The translations under genes were made by a program, and so were the position numbers. 6,046 nucleotides of DNA, from positions 1 to 6,046 of the forward strand of contig JAQGMN010000332.1 of the NCBI GenBank assembly GCA_028292345.1. The letters run 5' to 3'. A model generated the notes under the pieces. That model ran no database searches. It saw nothing but the letters and a program-made list of their open reading frames with translations, and was not told the DNA's origin. This document shows positions 1-5,363 of the stretch, in pieces (the stretch's first letter is position 1; every line of letters starts with the position of its first letter). This stretch comes from Polaromonas sp. Its GTDB lineage: Bacteria > Pseudomonadota > Gammaproteobacteria > Burkholderiales > Burkholderiaceae_C.

Positions 1-371
1 AGGCCGGCGGCGACCGGATGGTGGGTGTCGTGCACCTCGGCCACCATGTCGGCGATGGTGAGCTGCAGCTGGTGCGTCCACAGGCGCCGGGTTTCGTTGC
101 GGCTGACCAGCCCCAGCCGGGGGCCCAGGTAGAGCAGGATGGCGGCGGTCTGGGCCACCACCACCTTGCCGTCGACCAGGAACGGCGGCGCGAAAGGCAG
201 GTGCGCCAGGCCCGGGTCCTGCATGAACTCCGTCAGGGCGGCCACGCCCTGCCCGGTTTGTTCATCGCCGCGTGCCACATCGGCATACGGCGCACCGGCA
301 GCTTCCAGCGCCAGCCGCACAAATTCTCCACGCCCCTGGATGCCGGGCCAGTAATAAAGCCGGTACGCCAT
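1..371 (-). CDS. Glutathione S-transferase, N-terminal part (gene runs off left edge)
   Basis: Reading leftward from ATG at 371 gives 123 residues with no stop before the edge. The product starts MAYRLYYWPGIQGRGEFVRL, the thioredoxin-fold N-terminal domain of a cytosolic glutathione S-transferase. Tyr6/Tyr7 sit where Tyr-type GSTs keep the catalytic tyrosine. Residues 62-82 contain the PPFLVDGKVVVAQTAAILLYL block, in which Q74-T75 matches the glutathione gamma-glutamyl contact (usually Gln-Ser). Residues from about 90 begin the all-helical C-terminal domain, which is lost off the edge; families of this type are usually 200-240 residues. The start is supported by AAAGG at 378-382, six bases upstream. 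A TATAAC-like hexamer on this strand (388-393) could be a -10, but I see no matching -35. The expected role is cytosolic glutathione conjugation or peroxide detoxification; the substrate cannot be told. Family assignment is firm. Confidence 0.88.
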   Translation of the reverse strand, partial: MAYRLYYWPGIQGRGEFVRLALEAAGAPYADVARGDEQTGQGVAALTEFMQDPGLAHLPFAPPFLVDGKVVVAQTAAILLYLGPRLGLVSRNETRRLWTHQLQLTIADMVAEVHDTHHPVAAG

Positions 372-394
372 GTGCTGCCTTTCAATGGTTATAT

Positions 395-455
395 AAAAAA
401 TTGCACTCTAGCGCATCAGCGGCCTGCGTTACCAGCTATTTATTCGATAGCAAAA
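395..455. repeat. Degenerate two-hairpin dispersed repeat (Comamonadaceae-type)
   Basis: Two hairpins lie side by side. The first pairs TAGCGCA (409-415) with TGCGTTA (425-431), seven pairs including one G-U. The second pairs GCTAT (435-439) with ATAGC (447-451) around an AT-rich loop. An A6 run (395-400) flanks them. Read on the minus strand, the order is a GCTAT...ATAGC stem, then a CGC/GCG stem, then CTAGAGTGCAATTTTT. As I recall, this resembles a dispersed intergenic repeat common in Polaromonas, Rhodoferax and Acidovorax genomes. The copy looks decayed. It sits about 25 bp upstream of the GST start. The hairpins are seen directly; the family assignment is from memory. Confidence 0.5.
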
Positions 456-671
456 GCAAGGCCGACCGGTCCGTCACCGCTGGCCAGGCCGCAAGCACCA
501 AAGGCCCAGGCTTGTCCTACAACTGGTTCATCCCGGTCCGACAGGGGCATGCACCGGCGCTTCGTACATTCAGAGGCATGCATGGCGGGCACGACGGTGG
601 ATGCAAGGTCGAACCCCGGGCTTGCGCCGGATCGCCATGTTCAATGCACCCATTTCTCGAAGGACAGATCC
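456..671. other. Remainder of the gene-free region before the disordered-protein gene
   Basis: Together with the repeat this completes a 300-base gap between the GST start (371) and the next gene start (672). No open frame here has a credible start, codon bias or family resemblance. I found no FNR-type box and no convincing -35/-10 pair. The only clear signal is the Shine-Dalgarno AGGA at 661-664, serving the gene at 672. Confidence 0.5.
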
Positions 672-1247
672 ATGAATCCCGCAAACGACAAGGACCAGCC
701 GGGCGGCAAGCACGGCACCAACCTTCCAGGCGCTTTGTCCAAGGGCAAGGCCTTGCAGGAAAGCCCCGGCGAGCACCCTGACCAGGACGGCGCGGAATAC
801 GGAGGCTACGGCCATTCCGACAGCCCGTTCGGGCGGGACGCGGGAAGCTCCAGCGAGGAAGGCGGCCAGGGCGGCGGGGATGCAGCGGCTGGCGTGCGAA
901 CCGAACCCAGGACGCTGCGCGGTGGCAGCGATGGCGGCAACCAGACGCGCCATGCGTCCGACGCTTCCCGCCAGCCGCCCGGCAATTCCACTGGCGACGA
1001 TGGCGGCTACCGGCGCGACGAACGTTATGGCGGCTTTGCTTCTGAGCAGCGTGTCAGCCCCGCCCCGCAGCAGCAAGGCAGCGACAGTCCCGACCAGAAC
1101 CACCAGGACCAGGGCGGACAGACCCAGCGCGGTCCGGGACATGCACCGGCCGAAGGCAACGATCCGTCCGGCTACGGCACCCCGGACCAGGCGCCGGCCG
1201 GCGGCAGTCCGGCAGGCGGGGCTGCACGCACGCCTGGCGCCAAGTAA
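672..1247 (+). CDS. Hydrophilic, probably intrinsically disordered protein of unknown function
   Basis: The 191-residue product starts MNPANDKDQPGGKHGTNLPG. I do not recognise a named domain. It is made almost entirely of Gly, Asp, Gln, Ser, Pro, Arg and Ala, with no Cys, Trp or Ile and only two Val. It has no signal peptide or membrane segment, so it should be largely unfolded and cytosolic. Loosely repeated aromatic-Gly blocks recur: YGGYGHSD (about residue 43), YRRDERYGGF (about 116) and SGYGTPDQ (about 172). The start is chosen because AGGA (661-664) lies seven bases upstream and strong G/C third-position bias begins here. The same frame stays open back to 18, but that part is antisense to the GST gene. 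It lies tail-to-tail with the oxidoreductase gene. The composition recalls stress- or desiccation-linked hydrophilic proteins, but that role is speculation. Confidence 0.68.
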   Translation: MNPANDKDQPGGKHGTNLPGALSKGKALQESPGEHPDQDGAEYGGYGHSDSPFGRDAGSSSEEGGQGGGDAAAGVRTEPRTLRGGSDGGNQTRHASDASRQPPGNSTGDDGGYRRDERYGGFASEQRVSPAPQQQGSDSPDQNHQDQGGQTQRGPGHAPAEGNDPSGYGTPDQAPAGGSPAGGAARTPGAK

Positions 1248-1313
1248 ACCCGTTAAAGCCCGCTAACGCCCTGCCCGATACCGAACGGCGAAAGCCTCCT
1301 CCGGTGCCAGGCG
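1231..1313. terminator. Inverted repeat between convergent genes, possible bidirectional terminator
   Basis: CGCCTGGCGCC (1231-1241) is answered by GGTGCCAGGCG (1303-1313), 10 of 11 bases complementary. A smaller inverted repeat, CGTTA (1251-1255) and TAACG (1264-1268), is nested inside. The left arm overlaps the last codons of the disordered-protein gene; the right arm lies 11 bases beyond the end of the oxidoreductase gene. No T-run follows on either strand, so this is not a classic intrinsic terminator. The structure is seen; the function is a guess from its convergent position. Confidence 0.3.
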
Positions 1314-1323
1314 TTCAAGCGAA

Positions 1324-2019
1324 TCACTCCCGGCTGCTCATGCCTTGAGGCTCGATCTCCGCTGAAATCTTGCGCAGCGCCTGCTCGAAGACTTCGACGG
1401 GCTGGCCGCCGGAAATGAGGTAGCGGTCGTTGATGATGACGGCCGGCACCGATTGAACGCCCTGCGTCAGGTAGAACGACTCGCGTTCATGGACTTCCCG
1501 GGCAAAGGCATGGCTTGCCAGGATTTCCTGGGCGCGCTGCATGTCAAGTCCCGCCTCGCCCGCCACGCGCTGCAGCACCTCGTGCGACGCAGGGCTCTGG
1601 CCGTCGGTGAAATAGGCCTTGAACAAGCCTTCCTTGAGCCTGCGCTGCTTGTCTGCGGACTCGAGCCCGGCCCAGTGCAGCAGCCGATGGGCGTCAAAGG
1701 TGTTGTAGATGCGGCTGCGTCCGCCTCCGGGCTGGTCCGCCCGGCTGAAGGCAAAGCCGAGCTTCTCGCCGCGCAGGCGGATGTTTTCCCGGTTCACCTC
1801 GGCCTGCTCGGGCGTGATGCCGTACTTTTCGGTGATGTGTTCGGTGATTTCCTGGCCTTCGGGCGCCATTTTCGGATTGAGCTCGAAAGGCTGGAAGTGC
1901 AGCTCGGCCGTGATGTCGCCGGCCACGCGGGCCAGCGCCTGGTCCAGCGCCTTCAGGCCGATGGCGCACCAGGGGCATGAAACGTCGGAAACAAAGTCGA
2001 TCTTGAGGAAGGTGGTCAT
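1324..2019 (-). CDS. DsbA-family (FrnE-like) thioredoxin-fold oxidoreductase
   Basis: The 231-residue protein has a thioredoxin-type CPWC active site at residues 15-18 (DVSCPWCAIG). A helical insertion follows, with the family blocks FQPFELNP (42-49) and NTFDAHRLLHWA (106-117). The cis-proline segment is QSVPAVIIND, with Pro192 facing the active site. This is the layout of FrnE/2-hydroxychromene-2-carboxylate isomerase-like DsbA proteins. The first residues (MTTFLKIDFVSD) are already beta-strand 1 with no signal peptide, so it should be a cytosolic disulfide oxidoreductase or isomerase, plausibly in redox stress; the substrate is unknown. The frame stays open upstream to 2139, but that extension is unlike the family and overlaps the neighbour's promoter. 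No good Shine-Dalgarno precedes ATG 2019; the bases just upstream are an A8 run. It is divergent from the beta-CASP hydrolase gene. Confidence 0.9.
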   Translation of the reverse strand: MTTFLKIDFVSDVSCPWCAIGLKALDQALARVAGDITAELHFQPFELNPKMAPEGQEITEHITEKYGITPEQAEVNRENIRLRGEKLGFAFSRADQPGGGRSRIYNTFDAHRLLHWAGLESADKQRRLKEGLFKAYFTDGQSPASHEVLQRVAGEAGLDMQRAQEILASHAFAREVHERESFYLTQGVQSVPAVIINDRYLISGGQPVEVFEQALRKISAEIEPQGMSSRE

Positions 2020-2112
2020 GGTTTTTTTTGCCGTAATCGAGGCCGGCTGGCCAGGTAAAGGAAATCGTGGGATGCGCCAGTTGGCTGATTGTTCCGCGGC
2101 TGTCCAGGCATT

Positions 2113-2130
2113 GTCCACCGAAGGGTGGAC
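2113..2130. repeat. Perfect 7-bp-arm palindrome abutting the FNR box
   Basis: GTCCACC (2113-2119), loop GAAG and GGTGGAC (2124-2130) form a perfect inverted repeat whose last base directly precedes the FNR-type box at 2131. TGTCCA also occurs as a direct repeat at 2101-2106 and 2112-2117, 11 bp apart, about one helical turn. The palindrome lies upstream of the predicted hydrolase promoter, so for that gene it would act as DNA, as a second operator. For the divergent oxidoreductase it could form an mRNA leader hairpin if transcription starts far enough upstream. Confidence 0.45.
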
Positions 2131-2172
2131 TTGATGCATGTCAAGCCGGACCGTTGCCGGGCTTCCTAAACT
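2131..2172 (+). promoter_or_regulatory. FNR/ANR-type class II promoter of the beta-CASP hydrolase gene
   Basis: TTGATGCATGTCAA (2131-2144) matches the FNR/ANR consensus TTGAT-N4-ATCAA at 9 of 10 defined bases. TAAACT (2167-2172) is a -10-like hexamer centred 32 bp downstream. With the box at -41.5, the class II position, transcription would start at 2178-2179, on the start codon itself. In the opposite direction, no -10-like sequence sits at the matching distance toward the oxidoreductase gene. Confidence 0.62.
2142..2155 (+). repeat. 14-bp exact repeat, copy 1
   Basis: CAAGCCGGACCGTT occurs here and again at 5329-5342. This copy overlaps the right end of the FNR box and ends 22 bases before the hydrolase ATG; the other ends 23 bases before the hsp20 ATG. 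The identity is seen directly; its role is unknown. Confidence 0.55.
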
Positions 2173-2177
2173 CGGGC

Positions 2178-3536
2178 ATGCAACTCCAGTTCCTGGGTGC
2201 GACCGACACCGTCACCGGTTCCAAATACCTGCTGCACCAGGGCCAGTCCAGCGTGCTGGTCGATTGCGGACTGTTCCAGGGCTACAAGCAGTTGCGCCTG
2301 CGCAACTGGGCGCCGCTGCCCGTCGATCCGGCAGGCATCGACGCGGTCATCCTCACCCATGCGCACATCGACCACAGCGGCTACCTGCCGCTGCTCGCCC
2401 GGCAGGGCTTCAAAGGCAAGGTCTACTGCAGCCCGGCGACCGCCGACCTGTGCGGCATCCTGCTGCCCGACTGCGGCTACCTGCTTGAAGAGCAAGCCGA
2501 GTACCTGAACCGGCACAAGCTGTCCAAGCATTCGCCGGCGCTGCCGCTCTACACCCGGGACGATGCCCAGCGCTGCCTCAAGCTGTTCGAGCCGGTCGGC
2601 TACCGCACCGAATGGCGGCCCGCCCAGGGCTGGACGGCAATGCTGGCGCCGTCGGGCCACATGCCGGGCTCGTCCTTTGTCCGGCTGGACAACGGCGCAC
2701 GCTCGATCCTGTTGTCCGGCGACATCGGCCGGCCGAACGACCTGGTGCTGGCCGGACCAACGCCCATGGAAGGCGCCGATTACCTGGTGGTGGAGTCCAC
2801 CTACGGCGACCGGCTGCACCGGCAGACCGACGTGCTGCTGGAACTGGCCCAAGTCATCAACCGCACGGCCGCGCGCGGCGGCGTGGTGGTGATCCCGGCC
2901 TTTGCCGTCGGGCGGGCGCAAAGCCTGCTTTACTGCATCCACCTGCTCAAGGCGCAGGGCGTCATCCAGGACCTGCCCGTCTACCTGAACAGCCCGATGG
3001 CCGCCAACGCGACCCAGGTCTATGAGCGCCACCGCGCCGAACTGCGGCTGACGGCGGCGCAATGCCGGGCCATGGCGCACACCGCGCACATCGTGCAATC
3101 GGCCGAGGAGTCGCGGCTGCTCAATGCGCGGCGCGGGCCGATGGTCATCATCTCGGCCAGCGGCATGGCCACCGGCGGGCGGGTGCTGCACCACCTCAAG
3201 GCGTTTGGCCCGGACAGGCGCAACACCATCCTGTTCGCCGGCTACCAGGCCGGCGGCACGCGCGGCGCCACCATGGCCGGCGGCGCCCCGACCGTTCGAA
3301 TTTTCGGCCAGGACGTTCCGATTCGCGCCGAGGTGGCCTTGCTGGGCAACCTGTCGGCCCATGCGGACGGCGCCGAAATCATCGGGTGGCTGCGGCACTT
3401 CACGTCGGCCCCGCGCCAGACCTTCATCACCCATGGCGAGCCGGCGGCGGCCGACGCGATGCGCCAGCGCATCGAGCGCGAACTGCACTGGAGCTGCCAC
3501 ATGCCCGCCTACCTCGAATCCGTCACGCTGGACTGA
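2178..3536 (+). CDS. Metallo-beta-lactamase-fold beta-CASP RNA hydrolase (YSH1/CPSF-like)
   Basis: The 452-residue protein carries the metal-binding signature T-HAHIDH at 61-66, further ligands His161 (PSGHMPGSS) and Asp182 (SGDIGR), and the last His419 (THGE). The inserted beta-CASP domain is marked by VVESTYGDRLH (Glu206, motif A), YLNSPMA (269-275), SASGMATGGRVLHHL (326-340), FAGYQAGGTRG (353-363) and LSAHAD (His395, motif C). All catalytic positions look intact and the length is normal for the bacterial COG1236 group. By family it should be a cytosolic two-zinc ribonuclease; its RNA targets are unknown. The start MQLQFLGATDTVTGSKYLL is chosen because it begins at the family's first beta-strand; the upstream extension is not family-like. 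There is no Shine-Dalgarno, and the predicted transcription start coincides with this ATG, suggesting a leaderless mRNA. It converges on the universal stress protein gene 35 bases away. Confidence 0.93.
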   Translation: MQLQFLGATDTVTGSKYLLHQGQSSVLVDCGLFQGYKQLRLRNWAPLPVDPAGIDAVILTHAHIDHSGYLPLLARQGFKGKVYCSPATADLCGILLPDCGYLLEEQAEYLNRHKLSKHSPALPLYTRDDAQRCLKLFEPVGYRTEWRPAQGWTAMLAPSGHMPGSSFVRLDNGARSILLSGDIGRPNDLVLAGPTPMEGADYLVVESTYGDRLHRQTDVLLELAQVINRTAARGGVVVIPAFAVGRAQSLLYCIHLLKAQGVIQDLPVYLNSPMAANATQVYERHRAELRLTAAQCRAMAHTAHIVQSAEESRLLNARRGPMVIISASGMATGGRVLHHLKAFGPDRRNTILFAGYQAGGTRGATMAGGAPTVRIFGQDVPIRAEVALLGNLSAHADGAEIIGWLRHFTSAPRQTFITHGEPAAADAMRQRIERELHWSCHMPAYLESVTLD

Positions 3537-3571
3537 AACCGGGCGGCCCGTTCCCGGGAAAGGCAGCAACA

Positions 3572-4042
3572 TCAAGGCGTAACGGCTTCCGCAGGCGCCC
3601 GGACCACCAGCACGGGAACCGGCGCATGCCGCACGATCTGCTCGGCATCGCTGCCGAGCAAAATGCGGCCGACGCCGCGCCGGCCGTGGGAACCGACGAC
3701 GATGAGGTCGGCCCTGGCCCGCATGGCCTGCGCGGCCACATGGTCGCAGATGCGCCCCGGGCCTTCCTCGATCAGCACGCTGTCGGCCTCGACGCCCTGG
3801 TCCGTCGCCCTTTTCAGGTAGTGCGCGAGCAGCTTTTCCCCGGCCGCGCGCATCAGCGGGACAATCTCGTTCAGGTAGTTCGCCGCCGACTCGAAGCCGT
3901 TGACATAGCCGAGTTCATCGACCACATGCAGCAGCCGCAGGCGCGCGCCGTTCAGCCGGGCCAGGCGGATCGCCTCATCGAGCGCCTTTTCGGACGTGGA
4001 ACTGCCATCGACCGCGACAAGGATCTGGTGAAAACTGGGCAT
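3572..4042 (-). CDS. Universal stress protein, UspA family, single domain
   Basis: The 156-residue protein starts MPSFHQILVAVDGSS, with the conserved Asp12 of the first strand. It ends with the ATP-binding signature G-x2-G-x9-G-S: Gly117, Gly120, Gly130 and Ser131 in GSHGRRGVGRILLGS. PVPVLVVR (141-148) is the last strand. It is therefore a cytosolic Usp of the nucleotide-binding type, normal in length. The start at 4042 rather than the in-frame ATG at 4069 is set by AGGAG six bases upstream and by family length. The likely promoter is the FNR-type box at 4096-4109. Usp proteins of this kind support survival under oxygen limitation and other arrest, though the biochemical role of this one cannot be read. 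It is divergent from the alcohol dehydrogenase gene. Confidence 0.93.
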   Translation of the reverse strand: MPSFHQILVAVDGSSTSEKALDEAIRLARLNGARLRLLHVVDELGYVNGFESAANYLNEIVPLMRAAGEKLLAHYLKRATDQGVEADSVLIEEGPGRICDHVAAQAMRARADLIVVGSHGRRGVGRILLGSDAEQIVRHAPVPVLVVRAPAEAVTP

Positions 4043-4067
4043 GAGGGACTCCTGGATTGAAAAATGC

Positions 4068-4109
4068 ATCTTTTCGGCTTTTTGCCGGGTGGCGTTTGCG
4101 CAAGGTCAA
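4068..4109 (-). promoter_or_regulatory. FNR/ANR-like promoter of the universal stress protein gene
   Basis: TTGCGCAAGGTCAA (4096-4109) fits TTGAT-N4-ATCAA at 7 of 10 bases and keeps the essential TTG...CAA. On the minus strand, AAAGAT (4073 down to 4068) is centred 32 bp downstream, the class II spacing, placing the start near 4061 and giving a leader of about 19 bases that contains the AGGAG. Toward the dehydrogenase, the matching position reads CGCCGG, which is not a -10, so the box probably serves the stress protein. Confidence 0.45.
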
Positions 4110-4161
4110 GAAGCCACCTGAAATCCTCACGCGCCGGCGACCCCTTGCGTACCATGAAGCC

Positions 4162-5166
4162 ATGTTGCCCACCGCCATGTTCGCCATGTCCGCAGACCCA
4201 TCTGGGCGAAGGCTGCTGGGCGGTTTCACACCCGCGCCGCAGGCCGCAAGCCACGACGTGGTGGTGCGCGTGCTGGCCTGCGGCGTGTGCCGCACCGACC
4301 TGCACATCATCGACGGCGACCTGCCGCCGCACCGCCGCGGCGTGGTGCCCGGCCATGAGGTGGTCGGGCAGATCGTCGCCCGGGGCGCGCAGGCAACCCG
4401 ATTTGCCGTCGGCCAGCGGGTGGGCATTCCCTGGCTGGGCGGCACCTGCGGCGGCTGCCCGTTTTGCGCGATGCAGCGCGAAAACCTCTGCGACTTTGCG
4501 GTGTTCACCGGCTACGACCGCGACGGCGGCTTTGCCGAATACGCCGCCGCCGACGAGCGCTTCTGTTTTTCCCTTCCCGCGCGCTACGACGACTGCCATG
4601 CGGCGCCGCTGCTGTGCGCCGGCCTGATCGGCTTTCGCGCCTGGCGCCTCGCGGGCGAAGCCGCGCCGCGCCGGCTCGGCCTGTACGGCTTCGGCGCCGC
4701 CGCGCACATCGTCTGCCAGATCGCCGTCAGCCAGCGCCAGCAGGTCCATGCCTTCACCCAGCCCGGCGACGCGGCCGGCCAGCGTTTTGCCCGCAGCCTG
4801 GGCGCGGCCTGGGCCGGCGGCTCGGACGCCATGCCGCCCGAGCCGCTGGACGCGGCGCTGATCTTCGCGCCGGTCGGCGCCCTGGTGCCGGCGGCGCTGG
4901 CGGCGACCCGAAAAGGCGGAACGGTGGTCTGCGCCGGCATTCACATGAGCACGATCCCGTCTTTTGAATACCGGCTGCTCTGGGGCGAGCGGGTCCTGAA
5001 GTCGGTGGCCAACCTGACGCGCGAGGACGGCGACGCCTTTTTCGCGCTGATCGACGAGCATCCGGTGCAAACCCATGTGCAGGCCTTCGCGCTGCAGGAG
5101 GCCAACGCGGCCGTGCAGGCCCTTCGCGACAGCCGGGTCAACGGCGCGGCGGTGCTGGTTCCCTGA
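4162..5166 (+). CDS. Zinc-dependent alcohol dehydrogenase (medium-chain family)
   Basis: The 334-residue enzyme belongs to the medium-chain dehydrogenase superfamily and should oxidise alcohols or reduce aldehydes with a nicotinamide cofactor in the cytosol. Catalytic zinc ligands are Cys43 (ACGVCRTDLH), His65-Glu66 (PGHEVVG) and Cys152 (PLLCAG). The structural zinc site is Cys96, Cys99, Cys102 and Cys110. The cofactor loop is LGLYGFGAAAH (172-182), where the usual GxGxxG lacks its last Gly; as I recall, this is normal for one propanol-type subgroup. The start is uncertain: ATG codons at 4162, 4177 and 4186 are in frame, none with a strong ribosome site. I chose 4162 for family-like length. 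The frame is open back to 4057, but that would overlap the stress-protein leader. No clear promoter was seen. It lies 199 bases before hsp20, transcribed the same way. The substrate is unknown; aldehyde reduction in fermentative redox balancing would fit the neighbourhood. Confidence 0.9.
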   Translation: MLPTAMFAMSADPSGRRLLGGFTPAPQAASHDVVVRVLACGVCRTDLHIIDGDLPPHRRGVVPGHEVVGQIVARGAQATRFAVGQRVGIPWLGGTCGGCPFCAMQRENLCDFAVFTGYDRDGGFAEYAAADERFCFSLPARYDDCHAAPLLCAGLIGFRAWRLAGEAAPRRLGLYGFGAAAHIVCQIAVSQRQQVHAFTQPGDAAGQRFARSLGAAWAGGSDAMPPEPLDAALIFAPVGALVPAALAATRKGGTVVCAGIHMSTIPSFEYRLLWGERVLKSVANLTREDGDAFFALIDEHPVQTHVQAFALQEANAAVQALRDSRVNGAAVLVP

Positions 5167-5208
5167 AAGCCTGGCCGGCCTGAACCGGCGTCCGAAGCCT
5201 TGCGGCAT

Positions 5209-5222
5209 TTGCTCCAGATCAA
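5209..5222. promoter_or_regulatory. Distal FNR/ANR-type box upstream of hsp20
   Basis: TTGCTCCAGATCAA matches TTGAT-N4-ATCAA at 9 of 10 defined bases. Its centre is 49 bp upstream of the proximal box, so it would lie at about -90.5 from the predicted hsp20 transcription start. It lies shortly after the dehydrogenase stop codon and has no other evident target. Confidence 0.5.
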
Positions 5223-5257
5223 GCCCCGGCCGCTCATTCGTACCGCAACCATTGGTT

Positions 5258-5298
5258 TTGCGAAAAATCAAATGGCCGCAGCGACTGGCCCCTATATT
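5258..5298 (+). promoter_or_regulatory. Proximal FNR/ANR-type class II promoter of hsp20
   Basis: TTGCGAAAAATCAA (5258-5271) matches the consensus at 8 of 10 bases with a perfect right half. TATATT (5293-5298) is a strong -10 hexamer (5 of 6) centred 31 bp downstream of the box centre. With the box at -41.5, transcription would begin at about 5306, giving a leader of about 60 bases. A short palindrome, AACCATTGGTT (5247-5257), directly abuts the left side of the box. Confidence 0.55.
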
Positions 5299-5310
5299 GA
5301 AATCTCAGGC

Positions 5311-5363
5311 TGAATCAGGAGATTCAACCAAGCCGGACCGTTCATCAAACCCAAGGAGATTCA
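5311..5363 (+). promoter_or_regulatory. hsp20 leader: hairpin and duplicated Shine-Dalgarno segment
   Basis: TGAATC (5311-5316) pairs perfectly with GATTCA (5321-5326) around an AGGA loop. The ten bases AGGAGATTCA occur twice, at 5317-5326 and at 5354-5363; the second holds the real Shine-Dalgarno before the ATG at 5366. TGAATC can therefore pair with either GATTCA copy, the second pairing covering the end of the Shine-Dalgarno and the spacer. Repeat and pairing are seen directly; a thermosensor or attenuating role is inference from the frequent control of small heat-shock genes by RNA thermometers. Confidence 0.4.
5329..5342 (+). repeat. 14-bp exact repeat, copy 2
   Basis: CAAGCCGGACCGTT is identical to 2142-2155 in the hydrolase promoter. 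Here it lies inside the predicted hsp20 leader, between the hairpin and the Shine-Dalgarno, ending 23 bases before the ATG. Confidence 0.55.

Noticed and set aside
18..671. Upstream extension of the disordered-protein frame
   Set aside because: Its first third is antisense to the GST gene, the bias to G/C third positions starts only near 672, and AGGA marks ATG 672.
735..748. TTGTCCAAGGGCAA as a further FNR box
   Set aside because: Only 6 of 10 bases match, and it lies inside a coding region with no promoter-like sequence or downstream gene start nearby.
570..1142. Leftward 190-codon open frame with a very hydrophobic, membrane-like product
   Set aside because: It is exactly antisense to the hydrophilic gene at 672-1247, and antisense of Gly/Asp/Gln-rich GC-biased codons yields Ala/Val/Leu. 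The rightward frame has the ribosome site and the codon bias.
2290..2307. Perfect palindrome AGTTGCGCCTGCGCAACT with TTG-N8-CAA core
   Set aside because: It lies within hydrolase codons for a Leu-Arg-rich stretch and matches the FNR consensus at only 6 of 10; chance is the simplest reading, though the symmetry is striking.
3551..3560. TTCCCGGGAA palindrome between the convergent hydrolase and usp genes, as a terminator
   Set aside because: A ten-base palindrome without a loop or T-run; too weak to call.
2166..3575. Leftward 469-codon open frame
   Set aside because: Antisense to the beta-CASP hydrolase, whose catalytic motifs are complete; low stop frequency is expected in GC-rich antisense frames.
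5174..5189. GCCGG/CCGGC hairpin after the dehydrogenase as a terminator
   Set aside because: A five-pair stem without a T-run; not distinguishable from chance in GC-rich DNA.
3952..5271. Leftward 439-codon open frame
   Set aside because: Antisense to the alcohol dehydrogenase and overlapping the usp start and hsp20 promoter; its product resembles no family.
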